Positions 1 to 8,263 of a stretch of 64,000 bases of DNA are shown here, one piece after another. The notes under the pieces are model-generated. The model did not search any database and was not told the DNA's origin. It saw nothing but the letters and a program-made list of their open reading frames with translations. Numbering within the stretch: position 1 is the first letter of the stretch; each line of letters opens with the position of its first letter. The position numbers and the translations under genes are program-made. The DNA is taken from positions 41,602 through 105,601 of the forward strand of contig JBDSDD010000069.1 in the NCBI GenBank assembly GCA_039920745.1, in the 5' to 3' direction. This DNA is from Scleromatobacter sp039920745 (GTDB lineage Bacteria > Pseudomonadota > Gammaproteobacteria > Burkholderiales > Burkholderiaceae_C).

Positions 1-148
1 GCACGCCGATGGCCAGCTCGAGATCATCGACTGGTCGAAGCGCGACGTGAGCGGCAAGCCCGCGAGACGCGACGACGCCGAAGTGCCGCAGGCAGGCGTT
101 CGCCGGCCGGAGCTGGCGCTGCTGTCCGAGGTGATGGCTGGCCGTTGA
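1..148 (+). CDS. C-terminal end of a probable UDP-2,3-diacylglucosamine diphosphatase-like phosphoesterase (5' truncated)
   Basis: The window opens inside a reading frame (codons begin at base 2) that ends at a TGA at 146-148, giving a 48-residue tail that starts HADGQLEIIDWSKRD. Calcineurin-like LpxH-family phosphoesterases of betaproteobacteria often end in a short strand of the type EHADGRLEI-W, and in that group such a gene commonly sits next to a GT4 glycosyltransferase, as here (convergent neighbour at 181-1212). LpxH-type enzymes cleave UDP-2,3-diacylglucosamine in lipid A synthesis; some homologues have other substrates. No catalytic residues are inside the window, so the family call rests on a short tail plus context and is tentative. 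Confidence 0.45.
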   Translation, partial: HADGQLEIIDWSKRDVSGKPARRDDAEVPQAGVRRPELALLSEVMAGR

Positions 149-180
149 GCCAACGGCCTCGCGTTCGACGCTTCGGCGCC

Positions 181-1212
181 TCAGGCGGCGTGCTGCAACA
201 CGCCCGTCACAGGCCGCGCGATCAGCGGCAGCGCATCGACGAACTGGCGCGTGGCCGCCGCCCAGCTGAAGGTCAGCGCGTGCGCGCGAACGCCGTCGCG
301 CGGGAGCGCGAGGGCCGCGAGGCACGCGCGGCGCAGGTCGGCGTCGAGCACGCCGCCGGCCGACGAGCCGACGACGTCGATCGGCCCGGCCACCGGGAAT
401 GCCGCCACCGGCGTTCCGCTGGCCATCGCCTCGACCAGCACCAGGCCGAAGGTGTCGGTCAGGCTGGTGAACACCTTGACGTCGGCGCTGCGGAACACGC
501 GCGCCAGCGCCGCGCCCTGCAGCGCGCCGAACCAGCGCGCTTGCGGATACGCGGCCTGCAGCCGGGCCCGCTCGGGGCCGTCGCCGACAACCCACTTCTG
601 GCCGGGCAGGTCCAGCTTGAGGAACGCGTCGACCTGCTTCTCGACCGCGATGCGGCCCACATGCAGGAACACCGGCGCGTCGCCGCGCGGCTCGCGCGGG
701 CCGTCAGGGTTGAACAGCGTGGTGTCGACGCCGCGCGACCACACGCGCGGGGATGCGAAGCCATGCGCGCGCAGGTCGTCGACGATCGCCGGCGTCGCCG
801 CCAGCGTGGCGACGCCGGCGTCGTGGAAGCGGCGCAGGAACGCGTAGCTCATCGACAAGGGGATCGGCAGGCGGGCGCGCAGGTATTGCGGAAAGCGCGT
901 GTGATACGCCGTCGTGAACGGCCAGCCGAGCGCCAGCGCGATCGACCGCGCGTGCAGTCCCAGCGGTCCTTCCGTGGCCAGGTGCAGCGCGTCCGGCGCG
1001 ATCGCCCGCATGCGCCGCGCCAAGGTGCGGCGGCTCACCAGCGCGAGCCGGATCTCGGCGTATCCGGGACAGGCGATGGAGCGGAACAGGTCGGGCGACA
1101 GGATCTCGACGTCATGGCCGAGCGCCAGCAGTTCGCGCACGGTCATCTGCAGGGTTCGCACGACGCCGTTGATCTGCGGTGTCCAGGCGTCCGTGACGAT
1201 GAGGATCTTCAT
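181..1212 (-). CDS. GT4-family glycosyltransferase
   Basis: This 343-residue protein starts MKILIVTDAWTPQINGVVRT, the usual opening of a GT-B fold glycosyltransferase of family 4, with an N-terminal acceptor domain (about 1-170) and a C-terminal nucleotide-sugar domain (about 180-343). Conserved features are the HVGRIAVEKQVDAFL strand-helix that begins the donor domain and the late DTFGLVLVEAMASGTPV segment carrying the E-x7-E type donor-binding signature. Members transfer a sugar from an activated donor to a lipid or glycan acceptor in the cytoplasm; relatives are often annotated as phosphatidylinositol mannosyltransferase-like or sulfoquinovosyltransferase-like, but the substrate cannot be read here. 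It converges on the phosphoesterase tail with a 32-bp gap, and its start is divergent from the zinc-finger gene. Confidence 0.85.
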   Translation of the reverse strand: MKILIVTDAWTPQINGVVRTLQMTVRELLALGHDVEILSPDLFRSIACPGYAEIRLALVSRRTLARRMRAIAPDALHLATEGPLGLHARSIALALGWPFTTAYHTRFPQYLRARLPIPLSMSYAFLRRFHDAGVATLAATPAIVDDLRAHGFASPRVWSRGVDTTLFNPDGPREPRGDAPVFLHVGRIAVEKQVDAFLKLDLPGQKWVVGDGPERARLQAAYPQARWFGALQGAALARVFRSADVKVFTSLTDTFGLVLVEAMASGTPVAAFPVAGPIDVVGSSAGGVLDADLRRACLAALALPRDGVRAHALTFSWAAATRQFVDALPLIARPVTGVLQHAA

Positions 1213-1334
1213 GCAGGCTCCCGAAGCAACACGCGCAGCGTAAGTCAGGCCCGTGAATCGCCTGTGACAACCGGCTGCCGTGACAGTGGCGCCGGCTTTC
1301 GCGCAGAATGGGCTGTTGCCCTGGAGAGCCCCCG

Positions 1335-1640
1335 ATGAGCAGGCATTGCACGCACACGCACCTGATCGCCACCGTCACGCCGAGCGCGCTCGGCTGCGAG
1401 GAGTGCCTGAAGACCGGCGACGAGTGGGTGCACCTGCGCTTGTGCCGCATCTGCGGCCACGTGGGCTGCTGCGACGATTCGCCCAACCGCCACGCGACCA
1501 GGCACTTCCAAGCGACCCAGCATCCCGTCATCGAAGGCTACGACCCGCCGCAAGGCTGGGGCTGGTGCTTCGTCGACAAGCTGATGCTCGAGTTGCCTGA
1601 CACTACGCCGCAGAACGGGCCGATCCCGAAGTTCTTCTAG
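1335..1640 (+). CDS. UBP-type zinc finger domain-containing protein
   Basis: A 101-residue protein that is essentially one zinc-finger UBP domain. Likely metal ligands are C5, H7, C21, C24, C37, C40, C45 or C46, H53, H57 and H63, in the order of the ZnF-UBP fold, followed by a conserved aromatic stretch (YDPPQGWGWCFVD). In eukaryotes this fold binds the free C-terminus of ubiquitin; the bacterial single-domain versions have no established partner, so the role is unknown. The open frame extends upstream to 1308, but the ATG at 1335 is preferred because a purine-rich GGAGAG lies just before it. The gene is divergent from the glycosyltransferase, with a 122-bp gap. Confidence 0.8.
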   Translation: MSRHCTHTHLIATVTPSALGCEECLKTGDEWVHLRLCRICGHVGCCDDSPNRHATRHFQATQHPVIEGYDPPQGWGWCFVDKLMLELPDTTPQNGPIPKFF

Positions 1641-1739
1641 GCGCCTGCCACGACGATCGGCACGCCTGCGGCCTCGCCCTCGGCCAGCATCGCGATGGCG
1701 GCCGTCGATGACGGCCCCGATCTCGCGCCCCATCCAGGC

Positions 1740-3602
1740 CTAGCGCGAGCAGCGCGCCGGCTCGACGGCGGCCGGCGCCGTCAACGCGATCTTGACGGCG
1801 TGCCACGAGCCCTCGGCGTGGATGGACTTGTCCAGCGACAGCAGCGCGAGCTTCTTGTGCACCGGCGTCAGTGTCGCGTCGACGCTCTCGTCGACCAGGT
1901 TGAGCGAGCCCTGGCCGGCGATCGCGGTGTCCGCGGTCTCGAACACGAAGTGGCGCGGCGTGGCCACCCCGCGCTCCAGCGCCAGCGTCACGGACGCGCA
2001 CTGCACCGGCACGCGTGCCGACTTGTCGAGCAGCGTGCGCAGCCACTCGCCGCCGTTCAGGCCCAGCTTGGCATCGAGCCGCTTCGACACGCTCGCTCCT
2101 TCGGCCAGGGAGAGCTTGACGCTGCCGCTCGCGCTCTCGACGAGCGCGCGCGAGGACTCGCCGCGCGTCTTTACGCTGGCATGCGCGTCGATGGCGCCCG
2201 TCAACGCGGCATTGGCGGCGAGCGTCGCCGAGAGTTGCTCGACGCGCAACCCGTGCGCGTCGAGTTCGAGCGACAGCTTGGCGGGTGGTTGCGCGGCGTC
2301 GATCTCCAGCGTGCCGGCGACATGGCCGCCGGCCACGCCGATGTCCAGCGACGACAGGCGCAGCACGCCGCCGGCCAGCGTCGCATGACCGCGCAGCGTC
2401 TGCGCAAGGCCGCGCTCGGAGCCGGTGAAGCGCGCCTGGCCCAGGTCGATCTCCGCGTCGAACTCGCGCAGGCGGTCGAACGGCAACGGATGCGTCGACA
2501 GTGCGTGGTCGGCATCGGGCCGCATCGCGGGCAGTGTCTTTTCGCCAGGCGGCGTCTTGCCGCGCAGCAGCGAGAGGTCGTCGACGTCGATGACCGCGTC
2601 GCGCAGCGTCGCGTTGAGCATGCGCCGCGGCGTGTCGGTCTTGGCGTTGCCGCTGAACGCGACGTCGGCCACCAGGGACGTACGGCGTCCCGCGCGCAGT
2701 CGCACGTCGGTGCCGCGCCACGTCTCGCCGCTCTTGGTGACGTGGCCCTGGGCGAAGAGCGGGCGCAGGCGCGCGAGCGCTTCGGGCAGGGGCTTGGCGG
2801 GGCCGCTGGCCAAGGCGGAGAGCCGGATGTCGCAGTCCAGGTCACCGAGCGCATGCACGTCATTGGACAGGCCCGACGCCTCCAGCGTCAACGCGCCCGA
2901 ATGCGCCTGGCCTCGCAGCGAGAAGCTCGGCTCGGTGCCGCCGAACGTCAGGACATCGCTGACGTGGAACTGGCCGTCGAACATGTCGTCGCGGATTGTC
3001 CCCTTGAAGGCGAGCAGCGTCGTCAAGGGCAGGTCGGGATGGCCGTCGAAGGGCTCGGGCGCCGCCAGCGACGTCGTCGACGCATCGAGCTCCAGGCCAA
3101 TGCCGCGGTGGATGGTGTGCAACTGGCTGCGCTGGGCGCGCAGCGCGAGCACGCGCACGTGCTGCGGACCGCGGTCGTCGGGGTGCGTGATGCGCCAGTT
3201 GCGGATGCCGTCGGCCTGGCGCTCCATGTCCAACTGCGCGTCTTCAAGCTCGATCAGGTCGACGATGACCATGTCGGAGCCGAGGCTGCGCCACGACAGC
3301 GTCGCTGCGATGCGACCGGCGCGGATGAATGGCGCCTTCGAAGCCGCCCAGGGCGCGTTCTGGATCGTCAGCCCGCGGAACTCGATCGTCGGGTCAAGTC
3401 CGTGGCGCCAGTGCACCTGCAGGTCGTCGAACTCGAAGCTGCGGCCCGAGTGCGACATCACGTAGTGGCGGATCAGCGGCCGGCACCAGTTCCAGTCGAA
3501 AGCCCATGCGAACGCGACCAGCGCGATGAGCCCGCCCAGCGCGATCCGGCCCGCGAGCGAGCGCGGACGCAGCCGGCGAGGGGAGGGCGATGGCGGATTC
3601 AT
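1740..3602 (-). CDS. AsmA-family protein
   Basis: This 620-residue protein has one N-terminal membrane segment (about residues 18-38, following an Arg/Pro-rich start) and a long periplasmic beta-rich region. The early block FDWNWCRPLIRHYVMSHSGR and the later LDIGVAGGHVAGTLEID-type repeat are characteristic of AsmA/YhjG-like proteins. These are bridge-like lipid-transfer related proteins thought to act between inner and outer membrane in phospholipid transport; the role of this paralogue is not known. The frame is open to 3629, but ATG 3602 (MNPPSPSPRRLRPRSLAG) gives a normal cytoplasmic anchor and is preferred. It converges on the zinc-finger gene, with about 100 bp between them. Confidence 0.8.
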   Translation of the reverse strand: MNPPSPSPRRLRPRSLAGRIALGGLIALVAFAWAFDWNWCRPLIRHYVMSHSGRSFEFDDLQVHWRHGLDPTIEFRGLTIQNAPWAASKAPFIRAGRIAATLSWRSLGSDMVIVDLIELEDAQLDMERQADGIRNWRITHPDDRGPQHVRVLALRAQRSQLHTIHRGIGLELDASTTSLAAPEPFDGHPDLPLTTLLAFKGTIRDDMFDGQFHVSDVLTFGGTEPSFSLRGQAHSGALTLEASGLSNDVHALGDLDCDIRLSALASGPAKPLPEALARLRPLFAQGHVTKSGETWRGTDVRLRAGRRTSLVADVAFSGNAKTDTPRRMLNATLRDAVIDVDDLSLLRGKTPPGEKTLPAMRPDADHALSTHPLPFDRLREFDAEIDLGQARFTGSERGLAQTLRGHATLAGGVLRLSSLDIGVAGGHVAGTLEIDAAQPPAKLSLELDAHGLRVEQLSATLAANAALTGAIDAHASVKTRGESSRALVESASGSVKLSLAEGASVSKRLDAKLGLNGGEWLRTLLDKSARVPVQCASVTLALERGVATPRHFVFETADTAIAGQGSLNLVDESVDATLTPVHKKLALLSLDKSIHAEGSWHAVKIALTAPAAVEPARCSR

Positions 3603-3754
3603 GCAGCCGCATGGCAGGCGGCGTGCCATGGCCTGCCGATGCGCCAGACAACCCCGGGTCAGGCCGACGACGAAGTCTCTTGACCCGGTTTCGCAAGGCT
3701 GCCGATAATTCGCGCTTCGATCACGACAAGCTCAGGCTCATGGACTCACATCCT

Positions 3755-3786
3755 GCTTGCGTGCCTTCGTCGCCCGCGTCGCAAGC
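3755..3786 (+). promoter_or_regulatory. Leader hairpin upstream of the NRAMP-related gene
   Basis: GCTTGCG at 3755-3761 and CGCAAGC at 3780-3786 form a perfect 7-bp inverted repeat with an 18-nt loop, within the 360-bp gap (3603-3962) between the AsmA gene and the transporter start. The rest of that gap is GC-rich, with smaller inverted repeats and no convincing reading frame. A metal-responsive leader would make sense before a metal transporter, but I could not match a known riboswitch consensus. Confidence 0.3.
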
Positions 3787-3962
3787 CTGATCGCTGCGCT
3801 TGCTTGCAGGGCGGAGAAGGCAGCTCGCCTCTCGCACGCCCGGCAAGGAAGCTTTTCCCAGGGGGCGCCTCATGCCCCGGCGCTTTCTTCCCGGTTCTCC
3901 TCATCCGACGCATCGCGTCGTCCATCCGCCAGCGTCCGCAGCGACGCGCGGAGGAGTCTCCC

Positions 3963-5258
3963 ATGAACGTCAAACTCAATGACCGCATCGACGGCCTCGC
4001 CAGGCGCCTGGGCCCTGGCCTGATCACCGGCGCCGCCGATGACGATCCGAGCGGCATCGCCACCTACTCGCAGGTCGGCTCGCAGTTCCGCTTCGGCCTC
4101 ATCTGGACCCTGCTGCTCACCACGCCGCTGATGATCGGCATCCAGATGTTGTCGGCACGCATCGGCTGGGTCACCGGCGAAGGTCTGGCTGCCAACATCG
4201 CCAAGATGTGCCCGCGCTGGCTGACCTTGCTGCTGGTGGGCCTGCTGGTGGTGGCCAACACCATCAACATCGCGGCCGACATCGGCGCAATGGGCGAGGG
4301 CGTGCGCCTGCTCGCGGGCGGCCACGCGCCGATCTACGTGGTCGGCTTCGGCGTGCTGTCAATCGTCTGCCAGGTGACGTTCTCCTACGAGCGCACGGTA
4401 CGCGTGCTCAAGTGGCTCACGCTCGGACTGTTCGCCTACGTGGCGGTGATCCTGTCGGTGTCGGTGCCCTGGCGCCGGGTGGTGCTGGAAGGCCTGACGC
4501 CGTGGCATTTCATCCCGCCGGGAACGTCGATGAACGACTACGCCTCCATGGTGGTCGCCGTGCTGGGCACCACGATCAGCCCCTACCTGTTCTTCTGGCA
4601 GGCTTCGCAGGAGGTGGAGGACAGCGCCCGCCGGCCCGAGGCCGCGGCGTTGCGCCTCCATCCCGAATACGCGGCGGAGCATTTGTCGCGCATCAAGCAG
4701 GACACGTCCTTCGGCATGGTGTTTTCCAACGTGATCGCGCTGTGCATCGTCATCGCCACGGCCGTCACGCTCAACCTGCACGGCGTCACCAGCATCCAGA
4801 CCTCGTCGCAGGCGGCCGAGGCGCTGCGTCCGGTGGCGGGCGAGTTCGCGTTCGCGATCTTCGCCATCGGCATCATCGGCACCGGCTTGCTGGCGGTGCC
4901 GGTGCTCGCGGGTTCGGCGGCCTACGCGGTCAGCGAGGCCTTCGGCTGGAAGGCCGGGCTCTCGCGCGGCTTCCACGAGGCGCGCGGCTTCTACGTGATC
5001 ATCATCGCGGCCACGCTCATCGGCACGTTGATGAGCACGGTGGAGGTCGACCCGATCAAGGCGCTGGTGTGGAGCGCGATCGTCAACGGCGTGATCTCGG
5101 TGCCCATCATGGTGGTGATGATGTGGATCGGCCAGTCCAAGGCGCTGATGGGCGATCTCACGATCAGCCTGCGCCACCGCTTCTTCGGCTGGGCCGCGAC
5201 AGCCGTGATGGGCGCAGCCGTCGCCGGCCTGTTCGTCACCAGCTTGGCAGGCTCCTAG
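3963..5258 (+). CDS. NRAMP-family divalent metal transporter (divergent clade)
   Basis: This 431-residue, 11-TM-like inner-membrane protein belongs to the NRAMP/MntH superfamily, which couples uptake of divalent metals such as Mn2+ or Fe2+ to protons. The first helix reads ITGAADDDPSGIATYSQ (residues 21-37) and the sixth TGTTISPYLFFWQAS-like (about 202-215). Canonical NRAMPs have DPGN in helix 1 and MPH in helix 6. Here they are DPSG (28-31) and SPY (206-208), so the Asn, Met and His are absent and metal selectivity may differ; NRAMP-related Mg2+ transporters show comparable motif changes. ATG 3963 is chosen over longer upstream frames because GAGGAG lies about 8 bases before it. The TAG stop shares a CTAG palindrome with the stop of the convergent GGDEF gene. 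Confidence 0.85.
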   Translation: MNVKLNDRIDGLARRLGPGLITGAADDDPSGIATYSQVGSQFRFGLIWTLLLTTPLMIGIQMLSARIGWVTGEGLAANIAKMCPRWLTLLLVGLLVVANTINIAADIGAMGEGVRLLAGGHAPIYVVGFGVLSIVCQVTFSYERTVRVLKWLTLGLFAYVAVILSVSVPWRRVVLEGLTPWHFIPPGTSMNDYASMVVAVLGTTISPYLFFWQASQEVEDSARRPEAAALRLHPEYAAEHLSRIKQDTSFGMVFSNVIALCIVIATAVTLNLHGVTSIQTSSQAAEALRPVAGEFAFAIFAIGIIGTGLLAVPVLAGSAAYAVSEAFGWKAGLSRGFHEARGFYVIIIAATLIGTLMSTVEVDPIKALVWSAIVNGVISVPIMVVMMWIGQSKALMGDLTISLRHRFFGWAATAVMGAAVAGLFVTSLAGS

Positions 5259-6349
5259 GACGCCATCACGAAGCAGTTGCGGCCGGCTTCCTTGGCTTGG
5301 TACAGCGCAACGTCGGCGCGCGCGATGAGCATCTCCACCGACTCGCCTGCGACGCAGGTGGCCACGCCCGCCGACACCGTCACGCGCACGTCGGCCGGCA
5401 GCACCGACGTGCTGCTCCAGTCGTGCGCCGCGACTGCGCTGCGGATTCGTTCGACGGCCAGTGACGCGCTTTCTACCGGCGTCGTCACCGGCATCAGCAG
5501 CACGAACTCCTCGCCGCCCCAGCGCGCGAAGCGGTCGGTCACGCGCATGTGGGCCTGCACCAGCGTGCAGAAGTCGCGCAGCACCGAGTCGCCCGCGGCA
5601 TGGCCGAAGCGGTCGTTGATCGACTTGAAGTGGTCGAGATCGAACAGCGCCACCGAGTAGGGCTGCTGCGTGCGGTGCGAGCGTTCGCGCTCGTCGAGCA
5701 GGAGTTCCATGAAGTGGCGGCGGTTGAAGGCGCCGGTCAGGTCGTCATGGCTGGCGAGCTCCTGGATGCGCGCCAGCGACCGCGTCAGCTGGCGGTTGCG
5801 CTCCGACAGTTGGGTGCGCAGCGTGGCGAACTGCGTGCCGATCAGCGCCAGGCGGCGCACCGCGAGGAAGAAGAACAGCCACAACAGCGTGATGTTGACG
5901 TCGTTCAGCGCCGGATAGGCGAAGCGGTCGCGGCCGATCCACAGCGCGAGCGCGGTCGTCGCGCCGAAGCCCAGCCAGGTCCAGCGGAACTGGTTCGGCG
6001 TGAAGCCCAGCATGGCGTAGTTGAACGAGACGAGGCTCGACGCCAGGAAGATCATCCACAGCGGGGGCGCCGCGACGATGAAGACCAGCTGGATGACGTA
6101 GTTGCACATCAGCTGCGCCCACAGCAGCCATCGATCTGGAAAGCGCAGGTTCCAGCCGCGGTGAACTGCCAGGTGGAAGAAGCCGGTGCTGCCTGCGCTC
6201 AGCAGGAAGAAGGCGATGGCGACGTTCCAGGTGGTGGTGGCGTTCCACGCGAACAGGCCGATCAGCGAGGACTGCAGCAACGAACTGGCCACCGTCATGG
6301 CGGTCGTCTGCTTGCGTTGCTCCTGGAGTTGCTGTTGCTTCGGTTTCAT
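5255..6349 (-). CDS. Membrane-bound GGDEF diguanylate cyclase
   Basis: A 364-residue protein with an N-terminal six-helix membrane region (about residues 17-175), a short coiled linker (about 176-198) and a C-terminal GGDEF domain. The domain opens with ASHDDLTGAFNRRHF, and the active site is GGEEF at 278-282. An inhibitory c-di-GMP site RVTD (269-272) lies exactly five residues ahead of it. All signs are of an active, feedback-inhibited enzyme making c-di-GMP from two GTP, probably controlled by a signal sensed in or near the membrane. The frame is open to 6397, but ATG 6349 (MKPKQQQLQEQR) gives the better start. Its stop overlaps the stop of the convergent transporter gene. Confidence 0.9.
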   Translation of the reverse strand: MKPKQQQLQEQRKQTTAMTVASSLLQSSLIGLFAWNATTTWNVAIAFFLLSAGSTGFFHLAVHRGWNLRFPDRWLLWAQLMCNYVIQLVFIVAAPPLWMIFLASSLVSFNYAMLGFTPNQFRWTWLGFGATTALALWIGRDRFAYPALNDVNITLLWLFFFLAVRRLALIGTQFATLRTQLSERNRQLTRSLARIQELASHDDLTGAFNRRHFMELLLDERERSHRTQQPYSVALFDLDHFKSINDRFGHAAGDSVLRDFCTLVQAHMRVTDRFARWGGEEFVLLMPVTTPVESASLAVERIRSAVAAHDWSSTSVLPADVRVTVSAGVATCVAGESVEMLIARADVALYQAKEAGRNCFVMAS

Positions 6350-6582
6350 GGGGAGTGACGCAACTCCCTGGTTGCGGAGCGGGTTCGGCGCGAGCATACG
6401 GGAAGCGCCTCTCGTTGCCTGTGCTCGGAAACGCCACGTGACCGGGTGGCGACAGCAGATTCCATGCTGCTTGTAGTGTTATTTCCAGCGTGTTGGCTCG
6501 TGCCCTGGGCCCTGGAATGAAGCGTGCCAAGCCCATGTCCCGACAGCAGTGCGGGGCAGTCGTTTGGTGCCACCATCCCCCC

Positions 6583-7653
6583 ATGCTGGACACCCCCGCC
6601 ACCCGTTCGTTCGCCGCCCGCCTGGGCCTCGAGTTGCCGCTCGTCCAGGCGCCCATGGCCGGGTTCCAGGGCGCGGCCATGGCGGCGGCCGTGTCGGGTG
6701 CCGGCGCCCTCGGCTCGCTGCCGGGCGCCGCGATGACACCCCAGGCCTTGCGCGATGCGGTCGGCGAGTTGCGGCGCGCCGGCGGCTTGCCGGTCAACCT
6801 CAACTTCTTCTGCCACGCCGCGCCCCCGGTCGACCCCGCGCGCGAAACCGCGTGGCGCGAGGCGTTGCGGCCGTACTACGAGGAGCTGGGCCTGTCGTTC
6901 TCCGCGATCGCGACTGGCTCGGGCCGGCTGCCGTTCGGCGACGAAGCGGCCGACGTGATCGAGGCGCTGCGCCCCGAGGTCGTCAGCTTTCATTTTGGCC
7001 TCCCGCCCGCGCCCCTGCTCGAGCGCGTGAGGCGCGCGGGTGCGCAGGTGTGGTCGTCGGCGACGACGGTGGCCGAGGCGCAGTGGCTGGCCGCGCACGG
7101 CGTCGACGCGATCATCGCCCAAGGTCTGGAGGCGGGTGGCCACCGGGGCACGTTCCTGCCCGAGGGCCAGCACGTCGACCTCGGTACGCAACTGCGCACG
7201 CTGGCGTTGTCGACGGCGATCCTGCAGGCGGTGCGCGTGCCGGTGATCGCGGCCGGCGGCATCGTCGACACGGCCGGCATCGACGGCGCCTTGCGCCTGG
7301 GCGCCAGCGCCGTGCAACTGGGCACCGCCTTCCTGCTGTGCACCGAAGCGACCACCAGCGCCGTCCACCGCGTCGCGTTGCAGGGCGACGAGGCGCGGCA
7401 CACGGCGCTGACCAATCTCTTCAGCGGACGGCCGGCGCGCGGCATCGTCAACCGGTTGATGCGCGAGCTGGGCCCGATCAGCACGCTGCCGCCGGTGTTC
7501 CCGTCGGCCGTCAACGCGATCGCGCCACTGCGAGCCGCCGCGGAGCAGGCCGGACGCGGCGACTTCTCGCCGCTGTGGGCCGGGCAGGACGTCAGTGGCT
7601 GCCGGGCGATCCCCGCCGCGCAGCTTGTGCGAGAGCTGGCCGCAAAGGCCTAA
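6583..7653 (+). CDS. Nitronate monooxygenase family flavoprotein
   Basis: This 356-residue TIM-barrel flavoprotein of the NMO/2-nitropropane dioxygenase family begins with a strand carrying the conserved PLVQAPMAGF (about residues 19-28). Later it has GVDAIIAQGLEAGGHRGTF, with the family's Gly-His FMN-phosphate loop, and VIAAGGIVDTAGIDGAL followed by GASAVQLGTAFL, the phosphate-binding strands. Family members oxidise alkyl nitronates with FMN and O2; several are poorly characterised, and the physiological substrate here is unknown. ATG 6583 is chosen because homologues begin shortly before the first strand; no strong Shine-Dalgarno sequence is visible. The stop overlaps the cytidine deaminase stop by 4 bp (convergent). 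Confidence 0.87.
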   Translation: MLDTPATRSFAARLGLELPLVQAPMAGFQGAAMAAAVSGAGALGSLPGAAMTPQALRDAVGELRRAGGLPVNLNFFCHAAPPVDPARETAWREALRPYYEELGLSFSAIATGSGRLPFGDEAADVIEALRPEVVSFHFGLPPAPLLERVRRAGAQVWSSATTVAEAQWLAAHGVDAIIAQGLEAGGHRGTFLPEGQHVDLGTQLRTLALSTAILQAVRVPVIAAGGIVDTAGIDGALRLGASAVQLGTAFLLCTEATTSAVHRVALQGDEARHTALTNLFSGRPARGIVNRLMRELGPISTLPPVFPSAVNAIAPLRAAAEQAGRGDFSPLWAGQDVSGCRAIPAAQLVRELAAKA

Positions 7654-8063
7654 TCGCCCTGCACCAGGCTGAGGAACGCGGCTGGCAGCAGCGCGCCCGC
7701 GGTGGTCACGACCAGGCTGCCGTCCAGCGCGTCGCTGGCCACCGGTGCGTCGGCGTCGGCGAACTCGCGGATGACCTGGCGGCAGGCGCCGCACGGCGTG
7801 ATCGGATGCAGCTTCGCGGCCGTGACGCCGACGGCCAGGATGCGCTTCGCACCGGCCGCGACGGCCACGCCGATCGCGACGCGCTCGGCGCAGTTGGTCA
7901 GTCCGTACGACGCGTTCTCCACGTTGACGCCCAGATGCACGCGGCCCTGATCGTCGAGCACGGCGGCGGCGACGCGGAAGTCGGAGTAGGGCGCGTGCGC
8001 GTGGGGCAGCACGGCGCGGGCGCGCTCGACCAGGTCAGCCAGCACCGCCTCGCTGATGGGCAT
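7650..8063 (-). CDS. cdd: Cytidine deaminase
   Basis: A 137-residue homotetramer-type cytidine deaminase that converts cytidine/deoxycytidine to uridine/deoxyuridine in pyrimidine salvage. The zinc-binding and catalytic signature is complete: TNCAERVAI with C58 and the proton-shuttling E60, then PCGACRQV with C91 and C94. Substrate-binding residues in FRVAAAVL and VNVENASYG are present. Length is typical of the short class. It is the last gene of a minus-strand group: a 62-aa frame ends 11 bp upstream, and the alpha/beta hydrolase precedes that. Confidence 0.93.
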   Translation of the reverse strand: MPISEAVLADLVERARAVLPHAHAPYSDFRVAAAVLDDQGRVHLGVNVENASYGLTNCAERVAIGVAVAAGAKRILAVGVTAAKLHPITPCGACRQVIREFADADAPVASDALDGSLVVTTAGALLPAAFLSLVQGD

Positions 8064-8074
8064 GGAAACGGCGC

Positions 8075-8263
8075 TCAGGATGCGAGACCCGAACTGCGCA
8101 CCGCCTGCTCGAAGGACTCGGCCAGCTCCTTCGGTGCCGCGTCGAGCAGCGCGCGGGCGTGCGCCAGCAGGCCCGTGGCACCGACGGCGCGATAGACGAA
8201 CTGAACCATGTCGTCGTGGCGTTCGGCGATGTCGGTGCCGGTGGCGTGGGGGTCAATCGTCAT
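8075..8263 (-). CDS. Small conserved-looking hypothetical protein (62 aa)
   Basis: A 62-residue frame (MTIDPHATGTDIAERHDDMV) that overlaps the end of the alpha/beta hydrolase-GAF gene by 11 bp and ends 11 bp before cdd, on the same strand. GGGAGAA lies about 12 bases before the ATG, inside the upstream gene, so translational coupling is plausible. The sequence is a predicted all-helical acidic peptide without membrane segments, cysteines or a recognised domain. I do not recognise the family. Coding status rests on tight packing and ribosome-binding site, so it is moderately supported. Confidence 0.5.
   Translation of the reverse strand: MTIDPHATGTDIAERHDDMVQFVYRAVGATGLLAHARALLDAAPKELAESFEQAVRSSGLAS

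Noticed and set aside
3603..3962. yybP-ykoY-type manganese riboswitch before the NRAMP-related gene
   Set aside because: The conserved GGGGAGUAG-type core could not be found; only generic hairpins are present.
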